This document shows, piece by piece, positions 37,401 through 37,772 of a stretch of 37,772 bases of DNA. A model generated the notes under the pieces. The model had not been told where the DNA came from. It worked only from the letters and a program-made list of their open reading frames with translations, and made no database searches. Every line of letters starts with the position of its first letter. The first letter of the stretch is position 1. Origin of the DNA: a virus; IMG/VR virus record IMGVR_UViG_3300008997_000099, positions 1-37,772 of that record; one strand, written 5' to 3'. The position numbers and the translations under genes were made by a program.

Positions 37401-37532
37401 ATTGTTTCAGTTAGAGACTTATCTACAAAAGCCAGAAAATCTCCCAATGAAGAAATAGTTATAGACTCGACCACATTGAGAATAGAAAGCGTAAATAATA
37501 CGGATGAATACACAGTTACAATTATAGGATAA
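34497..37532 (+). CDS. Large tail fibre/tailspike with a beta-helix start
   Basis: 1011 residues, the longest gene, start overlapping the previous stop. Near residue 100 FNGRNGSVMPQLGDYGSNII and SVSGSTVSDALDYLESQLS form the attachment motif common to phage fibres. From about 155 (FYVNSNNINPGTGTIDDPYQ) the sequence is typical of the first turns of a right-handed pectate-lyase-like beta-helix, followed by repeated N/G/S-rich strands. The C-terminal region (RIDNIP, ILARDSNNDLVYVDKSSIVG, then a beta domain) looks like a trimeric fibre head. It should bind or degrade a surface polysaccharide; no enzymatic residues can be claimed. It ends IIG, then the next fibre gene begins after one base. Confidence 0.75.
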   Translation: MIKNKATLLQQIQDNFPDNTSRLITEEIMRNESSDWVNSLANLIDDKPKFNLRDFTDREYDEGEFCFYDDGTSQGIYRANQIVSGSPFNPSEWDLQAALGVVSFNGRNGSVMPQLGDYGSNIINNDSSVSGSTVSDALDYLESQLSVSAINQFYVNSNNINPGTGTIDDPYQTEEIAKSTIIGTGTSLDPELVPIGQSAAIIVQSGSYTCSSNLLINRCNWVYELGAESDYTGTDARYVLDSNVFNPAEYTESYILGAGKFTTSTGSIFRNDLGDSSNGAKLTIEYLRIDSNVIDANPEAHPVFNIDKVSTNIAFNSCLELIGINKSIIFSGTQTIIKSGDKTNNRGRVPFSCFDCFFIIGSVSTQATMSANARIADVFRPQLTTFKNCWFSSTKSDYIITVDGPTRLVQFDNCRFLTSGSSSAIKSLGILEVGDEFLLSSDGGGSSAVLSLQIINSLSDDKNFTNPNDLIVFNGAGNLTQLYLNNNNFQGKPSSNINIAESISFEGDGVNPKPFTVLNYFDGSMRIDNIPDSSGSLFVLTQDPDGNLEKLDISSFPSSASNGIEINSGDVKLGTNPLIQPTSIPGGGQSFSLGEVSNRLGYTELNTSGGVFFSNVSNGSATGFMDISCTTDSDGFAYGVFQLLPSAVGDVCTYSFASGSNTTGGDYFGIPYENGYGEFEFISYSGDTVSNTATVLRTHGNDSFYGNFGTFGIMSDVFGTRTMLQGFTITPTNSFEFTDTKSGKGLSFNNWTVDQANVNTTTDKSAILSIGLGETIFGDVKGPTSTDDLNLAAFDGTTGKLLRDITGVKLLSDGSIISPQGHFIQSTNKGMGTDLSDMLFFKQSGINFITKAAGVSGDLVIGGAFRTSINGGSGAEIIVEDAGPVGIGVVPLQDFHVNKTTRFDVVANDNTATQILARDSNNDLVYVDKSSIVGISKYTETINTSDWVAGGTSGYYFDIVHPLVTEEIIVSVRDLSTKARKSPNEEIVIDSTTLRIESVNNTDEYTVTIIG

Positions 37533-37553
37533 TATGAACAGGCAATTTGACCC
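37524..37553 (+). repeat. 30-bp direct repeat at the fibre gene junction, copy A
   Basis: Identical to 382-411 (starts ATAGGATAATATG, ends TTTGACCC). It covers the last codons of the upstream gene, its stop and the first codons of the next gene. The two copies flank the 169-residue gene exactly, 511 bp apart in the circle. Confidence 0.9.
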
Positions 37554-37772
37554 GACAGGCAGCAGTTTTATCTCCACAAACATAGACGACGCAATAAAAG
37601 AGGCAGCTACAAAAGGACCCGCTGGTATAACTCCAGTTATATACGTTAAAACGGGGTTAATTACTGGTGTTGGTGTTATGGAAACGCATTCTAATTTCAC
37701 TAGTCCAAGCGGTAAATATTATGGTTCTGGATCTAACTTGAGTCTATTAGGTTTTAGATGGAATATAGCAAT
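37534..37772 (+). CDS. Tail-fibre-associated protein, 5' part (continues at base 1)
   Basis: The gene starts at ATG 37534 and runs off the window; across the circular junction it ends at base 390 (169 residues). Bases 37654-37772 are the same as 1-119. The N-terminus MNRQFDPTGSSFISTNIDDA then IKEAATKGPAG is shared with the 392 gene, including the non-coding junction before the ATG. See the entry at 1-390. Confidence 0.75.
   Translation, partial: MNRQFDPTGSSFISTNIDDAIKEAATKGPAGITPVIYVKTGLITGVGVMETHSNFTSPSGKYYGSGSNLSLLGFRWNIA

Overview
The window is a complete, circularly assembled genome of a tailed bacteriophage, unit length about 37,653 bp. The last 119 bases (37654-37772) repeat bases 1-119 exactly, so the gene entering at base 1 is the end of a gene that starts at 37534. 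The architecture is siphovirus-like: HK97-type portal, protease and capsid, a 998-residue tape measure and a long-tail gene order. The host is very probably a member of the Bacteroidota (Flavobacteriia-like). The reasons are low GC, leaders without Shine-Dalgarno sequences but rich in A, two TATATTTG (TAnnTTTG-type) promoters, a DUF3127-type single-strand binding protein and a DUF6291-like replication protein. Every gene I accept is on the + strand. I see no integrase, repressor, DNA polymerase, tRNA or CRISPR array.

Layout. (1) 37534 through the origin to 1935: receptor-binding/tail-fibre genes, two of which start with the same about 30-residue module. (2) 2035-2758: two holin-like membrane proteins, preceded by a long hairpin ending at the start codon. 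(3) 2845-7822: replication/recombination block with VRR-NUC nuclease, Rad52-like annealing protein, SSB, small HTH proteins and a DUF6291-like initiator whose gene holds 12-bp tandem repeats. (4) 7832-14113: accessory array of small genes separated by palindromic sites; it includes an orphan DNA methyltransferase and the M15 endolysin. (5) 14239-16435: packaging (small and large terminase). (6) 16518-22912: terminator, operator-like boxes, portal, protease, capsid, connectors and major tail protein, ending in a terminator. (7) 22972-25201: a second accessory block, bounded by terminators, placed inside the tail operon. (8) 25215-37532: tail completion, tape measure, distal tail, baseplate and fibre genes.

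The most notable feature is the accessory array. Thirteen palindromic sites share one plan, AAC - about 5 nt - stem - loop - stem - 3 nt - GTTR, and the stop codon TAA of 13 of the 23 associated genes lies in the sequence TAAC that opens a site or half-site. This is the plan of integron attC sites and their gene cassettes. The sequence therefore suggests a mobile, integron-like cassette array (lacking an integrase in this genome) used by a phage to carry small accessory genes. In several sites a whole small gene, or the start of one, lies in the loop. A second motif (GCTATACGGAAT) marks the places where cassette runs meet core phage genes. One cassette gene is put out of frame by a third copy of a 10-bp tandem repeat.
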